NCBI RefSeq assembly: GCF_900105175.1
Contig: NZ_LT629771.1
Span: 1,674,001 to 1,738,000 of the forward strand
DNA length: 64,000 bases
Source of the DNA: Jiangella sp. DSM 45060
GTDB taxonomy: Bacteria; Actinomycetota; Actinomycetes; Jiangellales; Jiangellaceae
Direction: 5' to 3'
Position numbers and translations under genes: made by a program. Shown here one piece after another: positions 41,859-50,442 of this stretch; position 1 is the first letter of the stretch; each line of letters begins with the position of its first letter. The notes beneath the pieces are model-generated. The model did not search any database and was not told the DNA's origin. It saw only the letters and a list, made by a program, of their open reading frames with translations.

Positions 41859-44084
41859 CTAGGTCCGCACAGGCTCCGGCTCTCGCTCCGTGGCCGGCGG
41901 CAGGAAGAGCTCCGGCCGTCCCTCGACGTAGAGCTGCGGCATCCGCCGGTCCAGCCACCGCGGCGACCACCAGTTGGCCCGGCCGAGCACGTGCATCACG
42001 GCGGGGACGAGCAGCATGCGCACGATGGTCGCGTCGATGAGGATCGCGGCCGCCATGCCGACGCCGAGCGACTTCAGCACGACGTCCGGGCTGGGCACCA
42101 GCGCCGCGAACACCGTCACCATGATCGCCGCGGCCGCCGTGATGACCCGGCCGGTCCCGGCCAGCCCGTCGACGATCGCGCGGGCGTTGCTGCCGGTGCG
42201 CAGCCACGACTCGCGCATGCGGCTGATCAGGAACACCTCGTAGTCCATCGACAGCCCGAACAGCACCGCGAACATCACCACCGGCACGTACGCGGGCATC
42301 GGCGTCTCGGTCTCGACGCCGATCAGCTGGCCGACCCAGCCGCCCTCCAGCACCAGCGCCACCACGCCGTACGCGGCGGCGACGGAGAGCAGGTTCATCA
42401 CCGCGGCGGTCAGCATGATGATCACGCTGCGGAACGACACCAGCAGCAGGATCATCGACACCGTCACGACGCCGCCGATCAGCAGCGGCAGCCCGTCGGC
42501 CATCGACTCGTTGACGTCGATCGCCGCGGCCGTCACGCCGCCGACGTGCACGTCGACGGGCGCGCCCGGCAGCACGTCGTCGCGCAGGGTGTGGACGAGG
42601 TCCTCGGTCGCGGCGTCCTGCGGCCCGCCCGACGGGATGACGGTGAGCAGCGCGGCGTCGCCGGCCTCGGTGACGACCGGCGGCAGGACGGCGGCGACCC
42701 CGGGCGTCGCCGCGACGGTGTCGGCCAGCGCGGGCAGCGCGCCGGCGTCGGCCCCGCCGCCGGGCAGGTCCGCCACCAGCAGCAGCGGCCCGTTCGCGCC
42801 CGCGCCGAACCCGTCGGCGAGCAGGTCGTACGCCTGCCGGCTGGAGTGGCCGGCCGGGTCGTTCCCGGCGTCGGGGAAGCCGAACCGGGCGCCCAGGAAC
42901 GGCGCCGCCAACGCCAGCATCAGCCCGCCGCCGAGCACGACGGCGAGGACGTTGCGGCGCTCGATCAGCCGGCTCCACCGCAGCCACGCCCGCGACGGCG
43001 CCACGTGCCCGCCCTCGGCGACGGTCACCGCGCCGCGCCGCCGCCCGATCGGCAGCCGCCACCGCTCGATGCGGTGCCCGAAGAAGCCGAGCAGCGCCGG
43101 GAACAGCGTCGCGGCGGCCGCCATCACGACGAGGACGGCGACCATCGTCACGACGGCCGCGCCGCGCATGAACGACAGCCCCATCGCGAACAGCCCGAAC
43201 ATGCTCACCATCACCGTGCCGCCGGCCACCATGACGGCCCGCCCGGCGGTGTCGAGCGTCGCGACGGCCGCGTCCGGCGGTTCCAGCCCGGCCGCCCGCC
43301 ACTCGCGGAACCGCGTCACCATGAGCAGCACGTAGTCGATGCCCAGCGCGATGCCCATCAGCGACGCCAGGATCGGCGCCCAGTCGGGCACGTCCATCAC
43401 CGCCGCGACCAGCCCGGCCAGCGTCGAGCTGATCGCCAGCCCGGCGACGGCGACGCCGATCGGCAGGCCGGCCGCCACCACCGTCCCGAACGTCACCAGC
43501 AGGATGACGGCCGCGGCGACCAGCCCGACCATCTCGCTGCCGAACTCGCCGGACTCGGCGATGCGGATGGTGTCGCCGCCCAGCGCGACGTCCAGCCCGG
43601 GCCGCTCGGCCGCCTCCGCCGCGGCCAGCAGCCGCTCGGTGTCCTCGACCGGCATGTTCTCCGGCGCGTCGACGCCGAGGTTCAGCCGCGCCGTCAGCGT
43701 GCGGCCGTCCGGCGCCAGCCCGCCGGGCGCCGTGTACGGGTCGTCGACGGCCGTGACGTGCGGCAGCGTGCGCAGCTCGTCCAGCAGCGCGCCGACGTCG
43801 GCCTGCACGGACGGGTCGGTCACCGGACCCTCGGAGCGCACGACCACGTCCACCGGCTCGCCGGCCTGCGCCGGGAACCGGTCGGTGAGCAGCCGCTGCG
43901 CCTGCTGCGAGTCGCTGCCCGGGCTGGAGTAGTCGACCTCGTAGTCGCCGCCGAACGCCGCGGCCAGACCGACGGCGACGGCCAGCGCCGCCGCCCAGCC
44001 GATCAGCACCCGCCAGCGGTGCCGGAACGCCACGCCGGCCAGCCGCCCCAGCGGCCCCGGCCTCTGCCTCGGTGTAGTCGTCAT
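41859..44084 (-). CDS. MMPL-family (RND-type) membrane transporter
   Basis: 741 residues from ATG 44084. Two repeats, each of one membrane helix, a large external domain and five more helices, as in MmpL proteins. LMGIALGIDYVLLMVTRFREW and MFAVLFGLSMDYEVFLISRMRE carry the conserved membrane Asp/Tyr (G-x-x-x-D-Y) of the proton pathway in both halves. Family members export lipids or drugs. It is divergent from a two-component system, a common arrangement that suggests control by it. Confidence 0.93.
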   Translation of the reverse strand: MTTTPRQRPGPLGRLAGVAFRHRWRVLIGWAAALAVAVGLAAAFGGDYEVDYSSPGSDSQQAQRLLTDRFPAQAGEPVDVVVRSEGPVTDPSVQADVGALLDELRTLPHVTAVDDPYTAPGGLAPDGRTLTARLNLGVDAPENMPVEDTERLLAAAEAAERPGLDVALGGDTIRIAESGEFGSEMVGLVAAAVILLVTFGTVVAAGLPIGVAVAGLAISSTLAGLVAAVMDVPDWAPILASLMGIALGIDYVLLMVTRFREWRAAGLEPPDAAVATLDTAGRAVMVAGGTVMVSMFGLFAMGLSFMRGAAVVTMVAVLVVMAAAATLFPALLGFFGHRIERWRLPIGRRRGAVTVAEGGHVAPSRAWLRWSRLIERRNVLAVVLGGGLMLALAAPFLGARFGFPDAGNDPAGHSSRQAYDLLADGFGAGANGPLLLVADLPGGGADAGALPALADTVAATPGVAAVLPPVVTEAGDAALLTVIPSGGPQDAATEDLVHTLRDDVLPGAPVDVHVGGVTAAAIDVNESMADGLPLLIGGVVTVSMILLLVSFRSVIIMLTAAVMNLLSVAAAYGVVALVLEGGWVGQLIGVETETPMPAYVPVVMFAVLFGLSMDYEVFLISRMRESWLRTGSNARAIVDGLAGTGRVITAAAAIMVTVFAALVPSPDVVLKSLGVGMAAAILIDATIVRMLLVPAVMHVLGRANWWSPRWLDRRMPQLYVEGRPELFLPPATEREPEPVRT

Positions 44085-44216
44085 ACCGTGATCCTCGAAG
44101 GACGGCGCCACCCCCGTCGTCCGCCGCCGAGCGCGTCCGGCTACGCCACCGGGAGTAGCCCGCTGCGCCGGGTGGACGACGCCGGGCGTGGGTGCGCGTC
44201 GCTACCATCGCTTGCC

Positions 44217-45413
44217 ATGGAGCGGTTGGTACGGCGCCTCCCGACGTTGTCGGCGCGCGCCCAGGACGTGCTGATCGCCGGTTTCGTCACACTGCTGCAG
44301 GTGCAGGGCACGCATTCGGCGATCGAGCGCGAGCCCGAGCTGGGCGGGCCGGCCGAGGCGCTCGGCATCCCCGGCAACGCGCTGCTCCTGCTCAGCGGCC
44401 TGGTGCTGCTCGTGCGGCGGCGCTGGCCGATCCCGGTTTTCATCGTGACCGGCCTGGTCAGCGTCGCCTACTTCGGCTCCGGGTTCCCCGACGGCCCCGG
44501 CTGGCTGTCGCTGTTCGTGGCCATCTACACGGTGACGGCGCACGGCGACGGGCGGCGCTCGCTGGTCGTCGTCGCGAACGGGCTGACGGTGCTGGCCGTC
44601 GTCTGGATCGCGACAGCCGAGGGCGGGACCGAGCGCATCGGCTGGCTGGCGTTCCGCATCGGCGCCACCATCATGGCCGCCGCGCTGGGCGAGTCGGTCC
44701 GCTCCCGTCGCGTCATCGCCGCCGACGCCGTCCAGCGGGCCGAGGTGGCCGAACGGACCCGCGACGAAGAGGCGCGCCGCCGGGTCGACGCCGAGCGGCT
44801 GCGCATCGCCCGCGAGGTGCACGACACCGTCGCGCACGCCATCGCGATCATCAACGTGCAGGCCGGCGTCACGGCGCACGTGCTGGACAAGCGGCCCGAG
44901 CGGGCCCGCGAGACGCTGCTGACGATCGAGCAGACCAGCGCCCGCGCGCTGCGCGAGATGCGCTCCGTCCTGGGCGTGCTCCGCGGCGACGACGACGGCT
45001 CGCCCGGGCCGAGCCTGGGCGCGCTGGACGAGTTGGTCGCCGTCGGGCGGCGGGCCGGTCTGGACGTCACGGTGACGGGGTCGGTGCCCGCCGGGGTGGT
45101 GCCCGACGACGTCGACCGCGCCGCCTACCGCATCGTCCAGGAGGGCATCACCAACATCATCCGGCACGCCGGGCCGGCCCGCGTCACCATCGGCCTCGAG
45201 CTGGCCGGCGGCGAGCTGCGGGTCTCGATCGCCGACGACGGCGGCGAGCTGAGCGGCCCGGCCGGCCCGCCGGTCGAGCCCGGCCGCGGCCTGGCCGGCA
45301 TGCGGGAGCGCTGCGAGCTGCTCGGCGGCACGTTCGAGGCCGGACCTGACGGCGACGGTTTCAAGGTGTCCGCCCGGCTGCCGCTGAACCGCGTCGAGGC
45401 CACCGCCCGATGA
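44217..45413 (+). CDS. sensor histidine kinase, NarL-partner type
   Basis: 398 residues from ATG 44217. Four to five N-terminal membrane helices (to about residue 165), a HisKA_3 dimerisation region with the phosphorylated His in LRIAREVHDTVAHAIAIINVQAG, and a HATPase_c domain (AYRIVQEGITNIIRHAG, ADDGG, GRGLAGMRERCELLGG). TACCAT (44203-44208) upstream may be a -10. Its stop overlaps the response regulator start (ATGA). The stimulus is unknown. Confidence 0.93.
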   Translation: MERLVRRLPTLSARAQDVLIAGFVTLLQVQGTHSAIEREPELGGPAEALGIPGNALLLLSGLVLLVRRRWPIPVFIVTGLVSVAYFGSGFPDGPGWLSLFVAIYTVTAHGDGRRSLVVVANGLTVLAVVWIATAEGGTERIGWLAFRIGATIMAAALGESVRSRRVIAADAVQRAEVAERTRDEEARRRVDAERLRIAREVHDTVAHAIAIINVQAGVTAHVLDKRPERARETLLTIEQTSARALREMRSVLGVLRGDDDGSPGPSLGALDELVAVGRRAGLDVTVTGSVPAGVVPDDVDRAAYRIVQEGITNIIRHAGPARVTIGLELAGGELRVSIADDGGELSGPAGPPVEPGRGLAGMRERCELLGGTFEAGPDGDGFKVSARLPLNRVEATAR

Positions 45414-46090
45414 CGTCCACCACCGTCCGCGTCGTCCTCGCCGACGACCAGGTGCTCGTGCGCACCGGCTTCCGCGTCCTCCTCGACGTCGAGGACGACA
45501 TCGACGTCGTCGGCGAGGCGGCCACCGGCGCCGAGGCGATCGAGCGCTGCCGCGAGTCCCGTCCCGACGTCGTGCTGATGGACATCCGCATGCCCGGCCT
45601 CGACGGCATCGAGGCGACCCGCCGCATCGCCGCCATCCCCGGCCTCGAGCGGGTGAAGGTGCTGATCCTCACCACGTACGACACCGAGGAATACGTGTTC
45701 GACGCGCTCGAGGCCGGCGCCAGCGGGTTCCTCCTCAAGGACGCCGGCCCGCAGGAGCTGCTGCACGCCATCCGCGTCGTCGCCGCCGGTGAGGCGCTGC
45801 TCGCGCCCAAGATCACCCGCCGGCTGATCGCCCAGTTCACCGCGGTCCGCGCGGCCCACCAGGTGGCCGAGGACCGCCTGGGCGTGCTCACCCAGCGCGA
45901 GCGCGAGGTGCTCGCCCTCGTCGGCACCGGCCGGTCCAACGCCGAGATCGGCGCCGAGCTGTCGCTCAGCCCGGCCACCGCCAAGACCCACGTCAGCCGG
46001 GCGATGATCAAGCTGGGCGCCCGCGACCGCGCCCAGCTCGTCGTCATCGCCTACCAGACCGGCCTCGTCAGCGCCCGCCCGCCGGCCTGA
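45410..46090 (+). CDS. NarL/FixJ-type response regulator
   Basis: 226 residues. Receiver domain with VVLADDQVLVR (acidic pocket), phosphorylated Asp in VVLMDIRMPGLDGIEA, Thr in LILTTYDTEEYV and Lys in GFLLKDAGPQELL. LuxR-type C-terminal helix-turn-helix: LTQREREVLALVGTGRSNAEIGAELSLSPATAKTHV. Translationally coupled to the kinase. Its likely targets include the divergent MMPL gene. Confidence 0.95.
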   Translation: MTSTTVRVVLADDQVLVRTGFRVLLDVEDDIDVVGEAATGAEAIERCRESRPDVVLMDIRMPGLDGIEATRRIAAIPGLERVKVLILTTYDTEEYVFDALEAGASGFLLKDAGPQELLHAIRVVAAGEALLAPKITRRLIAQFTAVRAAHQVAEDRLGVLTQREREVLALVGTGRSNAEIGAELSLSPATAKTHVSRAMIKLGARDRAQLVVIAYQTGLVSARPPA

Positions 46091-46148
46091 CGCCGGCGGT
46101 GACGGCGGGGGATACGGCCGGCAGACGCCGCGGCGGCAGGCTGCCCCC

Positions 46149-46379
46149 ATGCCCCGTCCGCGTTGGTGTGTCGTCGTCGTCCGCTGCTGGGTGGACGGCC
46201 AGGACCTGAAGGTCCGGATGCTGGCGACCGGTGACGTCGAGGGCCGCCTGGTGCGCGGCTCCGCGGCGGCGGCCGGCGAGCAGCTGGGCCGCTGGCTGGC
46301 CGCGCTGCTGGCGCTGGAGCCGCCGCCCGATGACGATGGCCGAGACGACGGCCGAGACGAGCCGGAGACGCCACGGTGA
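46149..46379 (+). CDS. small hypothetical protein before the unusual operon
   Basis: 76 residues. A basic N-terminus, then VVVVRCWVDGQDLKVRMLATGDVEGRLVRGSAAAAGEQLGRWLAALL, which looks like a short beta-hairpin plus helix, then an acidic tail. Codon use fits a real gene. It starts 58 bp after the response regulator and ends 58 bp before the 731-residue protein. A possible -10 (TACGGT 46403-46408) after its stop suggests it may be transcribed apart from the operon. Function unknown. Confidence 0.55.
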   Translation: MPRPRWCVVVVRCWVDGQDLKVRMLATGDVEGRLVRGSAAAAGEQLGRWLAALLALEPPPDDDGRDDGRDEPETPR

Positions 46380-46437
46380 CGATCACGGACACGGACGCCG
46401 CCTACGGTCCCTCCCGTAGTCGTCCCCGGAGGTCGTC

Positions 46438-48633
46438 ATGAACACGCCCGCCATGGTGTCGCCCTTCGTCGGCAGCGCGTTGCAGGCCGAGCGGCCGCCC
46501 GAGCAGGAGGCCGGGCCCACGCTGCCCGGGCTGCTCTCGCCGTTCTCGGCCAGCCGCCTCGAAGCGGGCGGCGACGACGGCGAGCTGTTCGAGGACCTGC
46601 TCGCCGAACTGGAGGACGAGTCGTTCGACGAGGCCGTCGAAGCGCTGGTCGACGAGGCCGCGGCGATGCACCTGACGGCTCCGTGGGACGGTGAGGTGGA
46701 CGGCCGGGACGCCCAGCTGGAGGCGTGGTCGGCCCGGCTGCTCGACGAGGCGCGGCGGGTGCTCGACCACCTGGAGGAGACGTTCGCCGGGCGCACCCCG
46801 GAGTCGGTCGCCGAGGACGAGATCGAGCTGGCCGCGGCGCAGTCGCGCACCGACACGATGAGCCCGGCCGCCGAGCAGTTCCTGGGCGGCCTGGTCAGCA
46901 AGGTGAAGAGCGGCTTCGCGAAGGTCAAGTCCGCCGCCGCGGCCGTGGCCCGCACCGGACTGGGCGTGCTCGGCAGCATCACCGGCCTGGGCCAGCTCAC
47001 CGGCATCCTCAAGAAGCTGGTCGAGCCGCTGGTCAAGCGGGTGCTCAACGCCGCGCGCAACCGGCTGCCGGCGTCGTTGCAGGGCCCGGCGACCGCCCTG
47101 GCGGCCAAGCTCGGCATCCGCGTCCCGGAGACCGGCCGCGAGGTCGCCGAGGACTTCGACCGGCAGTACGCGCAGGCGCTCACCGTCACCGACGAGGCGG
47201 CGGCCGAGGAACTGCTCGCCGCCGCCGACGACGCCGGGCGGGCGGCGGGCGAGGACCCGGTCGCCGGGCTCGACGCCGCCCGCGCGCGGCTGGCCGCCGA
47301 ACTGGCCGAGGCGACGCCGGGCGAGGCGCCGGTCGCGCCGGTGGAGCAGTTCGTCCCCGCCGTCACGGCGGCCATGCCCCTGGTGCGCACCGCGGTCCGG
47401 CTGATCGGCCGGGACCGCGTGAAGCGGCTGCTGGCCGCGCCCTTGGCCGCGTTCATCGCGCCGTTCGTCGGCCACCAGGCGGCGCGGTCGCTGGCCCCGC
47501 CGATCGCGGACACCGGGATGAAGCTGTTGCGCCTGGAGCACGAGGAGGCCGCGGTGCTCGGGGCGGAGGCGCTGGTGTCGACGCTGGAGGAGACGGTGCG
47601 GCAGGTGCTCTCGCTGCCGGCGGAGTCGCTGGCCGACGACGTCCGCGTCGCGGCCGAGGTGCAGGAGGCGTTCGCCGAGGCGGCCGCCCGGTACCTGCCG
47701 CCGCGGGTGCTCCGGGCCGACCTGGGGGAGGACGAGGCCGAGCCCGAGGCCGGCGGGTGGATCATGATGCCGCGCGGCCCGCGCCCGCGCTACCGCTACC
47801 GCGCCTACACCCACCCCTACCGGGTGCTGCTCAGCCGTCCCACGGCCCGGGCGATCGTCGTCAGCGGCGAGGAGACGCTCGAGGAGCGGCTGCTCGACGA
47901 CGGCGTCGCCGCCTGGCCGGCCGAGGTCGAGGTGCAGCTGTTCGAGGCGATGACGGGCACCCGGCGCGGCCACCTGGCCACTGCGGACGAGGAGGACGGC
48001 ACGCTGTCGCCGGACGAGTTCGGCGAGCTGACGCCGCAGGTGGCGGGCGCGCTGCTGCAGCGCCCGGCGCTCGGCGCCCACGGCTCGCGTGCCGCCGGCG
48101 CCCGGGCCGGAGTGGTCGCCGCGCCGGGGCAGCGGCTGTTCCGCGTCGTCGTCCCCGGACGGCCCGGGCACGCGCGGCGGGTGCGGCGGCTGGCCGTCCG
48201 CGTCGACCTGTCCGGACCGGCCCCGCGGCTGCGGGTGCACCTGCGCATCGGCGAGCGGATGGCGCACTCCCTGGCCGCGCAGCTGGACCGCCGCGCGCAC
48301 ACCCAGGTCGTCGCGGCCGTCCGGCGGCTGCTGGGCCCGCCCGTCCGCGACTGGCTGGCGCGGCGGCTGGGCCGGTCCCGCGCCCTGAACGCGCCGCGCC
48401 CCATGCCGCCCGAGCGCCGCCGCGCGCTGGCCGAGGCGCTGGCGGAGGGGATGATCACCGCGCTGGCCAAGGAGCTGCCGGCGGCCGGCCCGACGCTGGC
48501 CGGCGCCGCCCAGGACCCGGCCGCCGGTCTGACCCTGACGTTCACGTTCCCGTTCGCCAGTCGCGACGCGCTCGCGGCCGGCACACCCGGAACGCCCGTG
48601 CTCGCGATACGCCCAGGGCTGCGCCATGGCTGA
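46438..48633 (+). CDS. large protein with N-terminal SPF motifs and amphipathic basic region; unrecognised function
   Basis: 731 residues, no signal peptide. The N-terminus has two SPF motifs (MVSPFVG, LLSPFSASRLE). Residues about 45-125 form an acidic helical block (FEDLLAELEDESFDEAVEALV ...). About 146-227 is an amphipathic, Lys-rich, Gly-rich stretch (FLGGLVSKVKSGFAKVKSA, then LKKLVEPLVKRVLNAARNRLP) that could insert in membranes. Then come helical and mixed regions, including a YRYRAYTHPYRVL segment. The layout resembles uncharacterised proteins recalled from environmental bacteria; no function is assigned. First long gene of the operon; GGAGG precedes ATG, and its end overlaps the next gene by 8 bp. 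Confidence 0.75.
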   Translation: MNTPAMVSPFVGSALQAERPPEQEAGPTLPGLLSPFSASRLEAGGDDGELFEDLLAELEDESFDEAVEALVDEAAAMHLTAPWDGEVDGRDAQLEAWSARLLDEARRVLDHLEETFAGRTPESVAEDEIELAAAQSRTDTMSPAAEQFLGGLVSKVKSGFAKVKSAAAAVARTGLGVLGSITGLGQLTGILKKLVEPLVKRVLNAARNRLPASLQGPATALAAKLGIRVPETGREVAEDFDRQYAQALTVTDEAAAEELLAAADDAGRAAGEDPVAGLDAARARLAAELAEATPGEAPVAPVEQFVPAVTAAMPLVRTAVRLIGRDRVKRLLAAPLAAFIAPFVGHQAARSLAPPIADTGMKLLRLEHEEAAVLGAEALVSTLEETVRQVLSLPAESLADDVRVAAEVQEAFAEAAARYLPPRVLRADLGEDEAEPEAGGWIMMPRGPRPRYRYRAYTHPYRVLLSRPTARAIVVSGEETLEERLLDDGVAAWPAEVEVQLFEAMTGTRRGHLATADEEDGTLSPDEFGELTPQVAGALLQRPALGAHGSRAAGARAGVVAAPGQRLFRVVVPGRPGHARRVRRLAVRVDLSGPAPRLRVHLRIGERMAHSLAAQLDRRAHTQVVAAVRRLLGPPVRDWLARRLGRSRALNAPRPMPPERRRALAEALAEGMITALAKELPAAGPTLAGAAQDPAAGLTLTFTFPFASRDALAAGTPGTPVLAIRPGLRHG

Positions 48634-49891
48634 GCCGGATCCGGCCGAGCCCGAGCGCGCGCAGCTGGCGGCGGAGATCGCGCACTGGCGCAACGCGGTC
48701 GACGCGCTGGCCGACCTCGACACCATCGCCGCGCCCGCCGCCTGGGCGGGCCTGGAGGAGTACCTGCGCATGCGGGTGCGCGACCGGCTCGCCGCGGTGG
48801 TCGCGGACCTCTCGCTGGAGGCCGCGCGCTGCTCGACGGCCCTGAGCCGCGGCGACGACACCGGCGCGGTGCGCCGCGCCGTGCTCGCGCTGCGCCGGCG
48901 CTACCTGCAGGTCGAGACCATTCTCGACTTCTACGGCGACGCGGTCGGCTCGCGCACCAACCCGGCGCTCGCCGCCGTGCTGAGCGGCCTGGACGTCATC
49001 GCCGGCGACAGCCTCGACGTGATCCTCGGCCGGGTCGGCATCGCGACGCCGCCGGCCGTCGTCTACCTCGACAAGGGCCTCGGGGCGGCGATCCTGCGCG
49101 CGGACGTCCGGCTCTGGGACCGCACCAGCCCGTCGCCCGTCGCGGCGATCAAGCTCACCCGGCACAACCTGAGCTACCCGACCGCCATCCTGCACGAATG
49201 TGGTCACCAGGTCGGCCACCTGACCGGCTGGAACGCGGAGCTGGCCGACGCGCTCGCGCTGGCGCTGGCGCCGCGGTCCCGCGAGCTGGCCGAGGCGTGG
49301 CGCTCGTGGGCGAGCGAGCTGGCGGCCGACGTCCACGCGTTCGCCCTGGCCGGCTGGGCGCCGTTGCCGGCGCTGGCCAACGTGGTCGACGGCGGCACCG
49401 CGGCGGTCTACCAGGCGGTCCCCGGCGACCCGCACCCGTTCCCGTGGATCCGGGTGATCGTCAACGCCGCGCTGTGCCGGAGCTGGTTCGGCGCCGGCCC
49501 GTGGGACGGCCTGGCCGTCGCCTGGGCGCGCCGCCACCCGCCGGAACGGGCGCCGTCCGAGATCGCCGGCCTGGCCCGGCTCAGCGTGGACGCGCTCGAC
49601 GACATCGTCCGGGTCTGCACCCGGCAGCCGATGGCCGCGTTCGGCGGCCGGCCGCTGTCCGCCGTCGCCGACCCGGCCCGCCGGTCGCCCGAGGCGCTCG
49701 ACGCCCTGGCCCGCCGCGCCGGGCCGTCGCTGCTGACCTCGCAGTACCTCGCCCGCCGGGAGCCGCTGGCCGTGCTGGCCTGGCTCGCGATCCGCCCGGT
49801 CGCCGACCCGGCGAACGGCGCCGCCCACCGCCGGGACCTGCTCGACTGGCTGGCCCGGCTCTCGCCCGGTGCGCCCGCGCGGGCCGCCTGA
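48626..49891 (+). CDS. putative zinc metallopeptidase-like protein (HEXXH)
   Basis: 421 residues. LHECGHQVGHLTGWN at residues about 189-203 is an HEXXH zinc motif (His190, Glu191, His194). Glu231 in SELAADVHAF, 37 residues on, is placed to be the third zinc ligand as in gluzincins, with Asp235 following. No signal peptide or membrane segment is seen, so it acts inside the cell or is exported by another route. The rest matches no family I know. Overlaps the preceding gene by 8 bp (coupled). It may mature or trim another product of the operon; that is inference. Confidence 0.65.
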   Translation: MAEPDPAEPERAQLAAEIAHWRNAVDALADLDTIAAPAAWAGLEEYLRMRVRDRLAAVVADLSLEAARCSTALSRGDDTGAVRRAVLALRRRYLQVETILDFYGDAVGSRTNPALAAVLSGLDVIAGDSLDVILGRVGIATPPAVVYLDKGLGAAILRADVRLWDRTSPSPVAAIKLTRHNLSYPTAILHECGHQVGHLTGWNAELADALALALAPRSRELAEAWRSWASELAADVHAFALAGWAPLPALANVVDGGTAAVYQAVPGDPHPFPWIRVIVNAALCRSWFGAGPWDGLAVAWARRHPPERAPSEIAGLARLSVDALDDIVRVCTRQPMAAFGGRPLSAVADPARRSPEALDALARRAGPSLLTSQYLARREPLAVLAWLAIRPVADPANGAAHRRDLLDWLARLSPGAPARAA

Positions 49892-49913
49892 CCCACTGGA
49901 GGAGGAGATCGAC

Positions 49914-50420
49914 ATGTCCGCTGACCGACCGCCGGACGGCGGCCTGCCGTCCGAGGCGACGCTGCGCGAGTTCGTGACGGCGCTGCACGACGTCGCCACC
50001 GCGATCACCCAGCACACCACCGAGCTGCACGACGACCGGCGTCGCGGCGACGGTGATCGGCCGGCCTCCGCGGCCCAGCGGCGCGCCGTCCTCGACTACC
50101 GGGTGCTCGGCGCCCTGACCGGCCGGCTCGCGGCGGGCGGCGTCCTGGTGAGCGCGCGGCGGTTCCAGGACAAGGACCGGGAACGCGTCGAGCTGCAGCC
50201 GCTCCCGGCGACCGCGGCCCGGGTGGCCGTGCAGGCCGCCGGCGAGAAGGAGCCGGAACTGCTCGGCATCGACCGCGGCTCCGGCTCCTCCGGGACCGTC
50301 ACGCTCGACCGCACCCGCGGCAAGGACATCGCGCGCCTCGAGGTGTGGAACGGCGCCGGCCAGCCAATCCGGCTGGGACCCCGGCTGCCGCGGCTGCCGG
50401 CCCAGACTCCGGTCGACTGA
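49914..50420 (+). CDS. 168-residue hypothetical protein of the operon
   Basis: From ATG 49914, preceded by a strong GGAGGAGGAGA site, 22 bp after the peptidase-like gene. N-terminal helix (EATLREFVTALHDVATAITQHTTELHDD), then a beta-rich half with SARRFQDKDRERVELQPLP and GTVTLDRTRGKDIARLEVWNGAGQPIRLGPRLP. No known domain is recognised. The strong ribosome site suggests it is made in quantity. It may be a structural or adaptor part. Confidence 0.65.
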   Translation: MSADRPPDGGLPSEATLREFVTALHDVATAITQHTTELHDDRRRGDGDRPASAAQRRAVLDYRVLGALTGRLAAGGVLVSARRFQDKDRERVELQPLPATAARVAVQAAGEKEPELLGIDRGSGSSGTVTLDRTRGKDIARLEVWNGAGQPIRLGPRLPRLPAQTPVD

Positions 50421-50442
50421 CCCGCCGAAGGGGGCCCACGAC

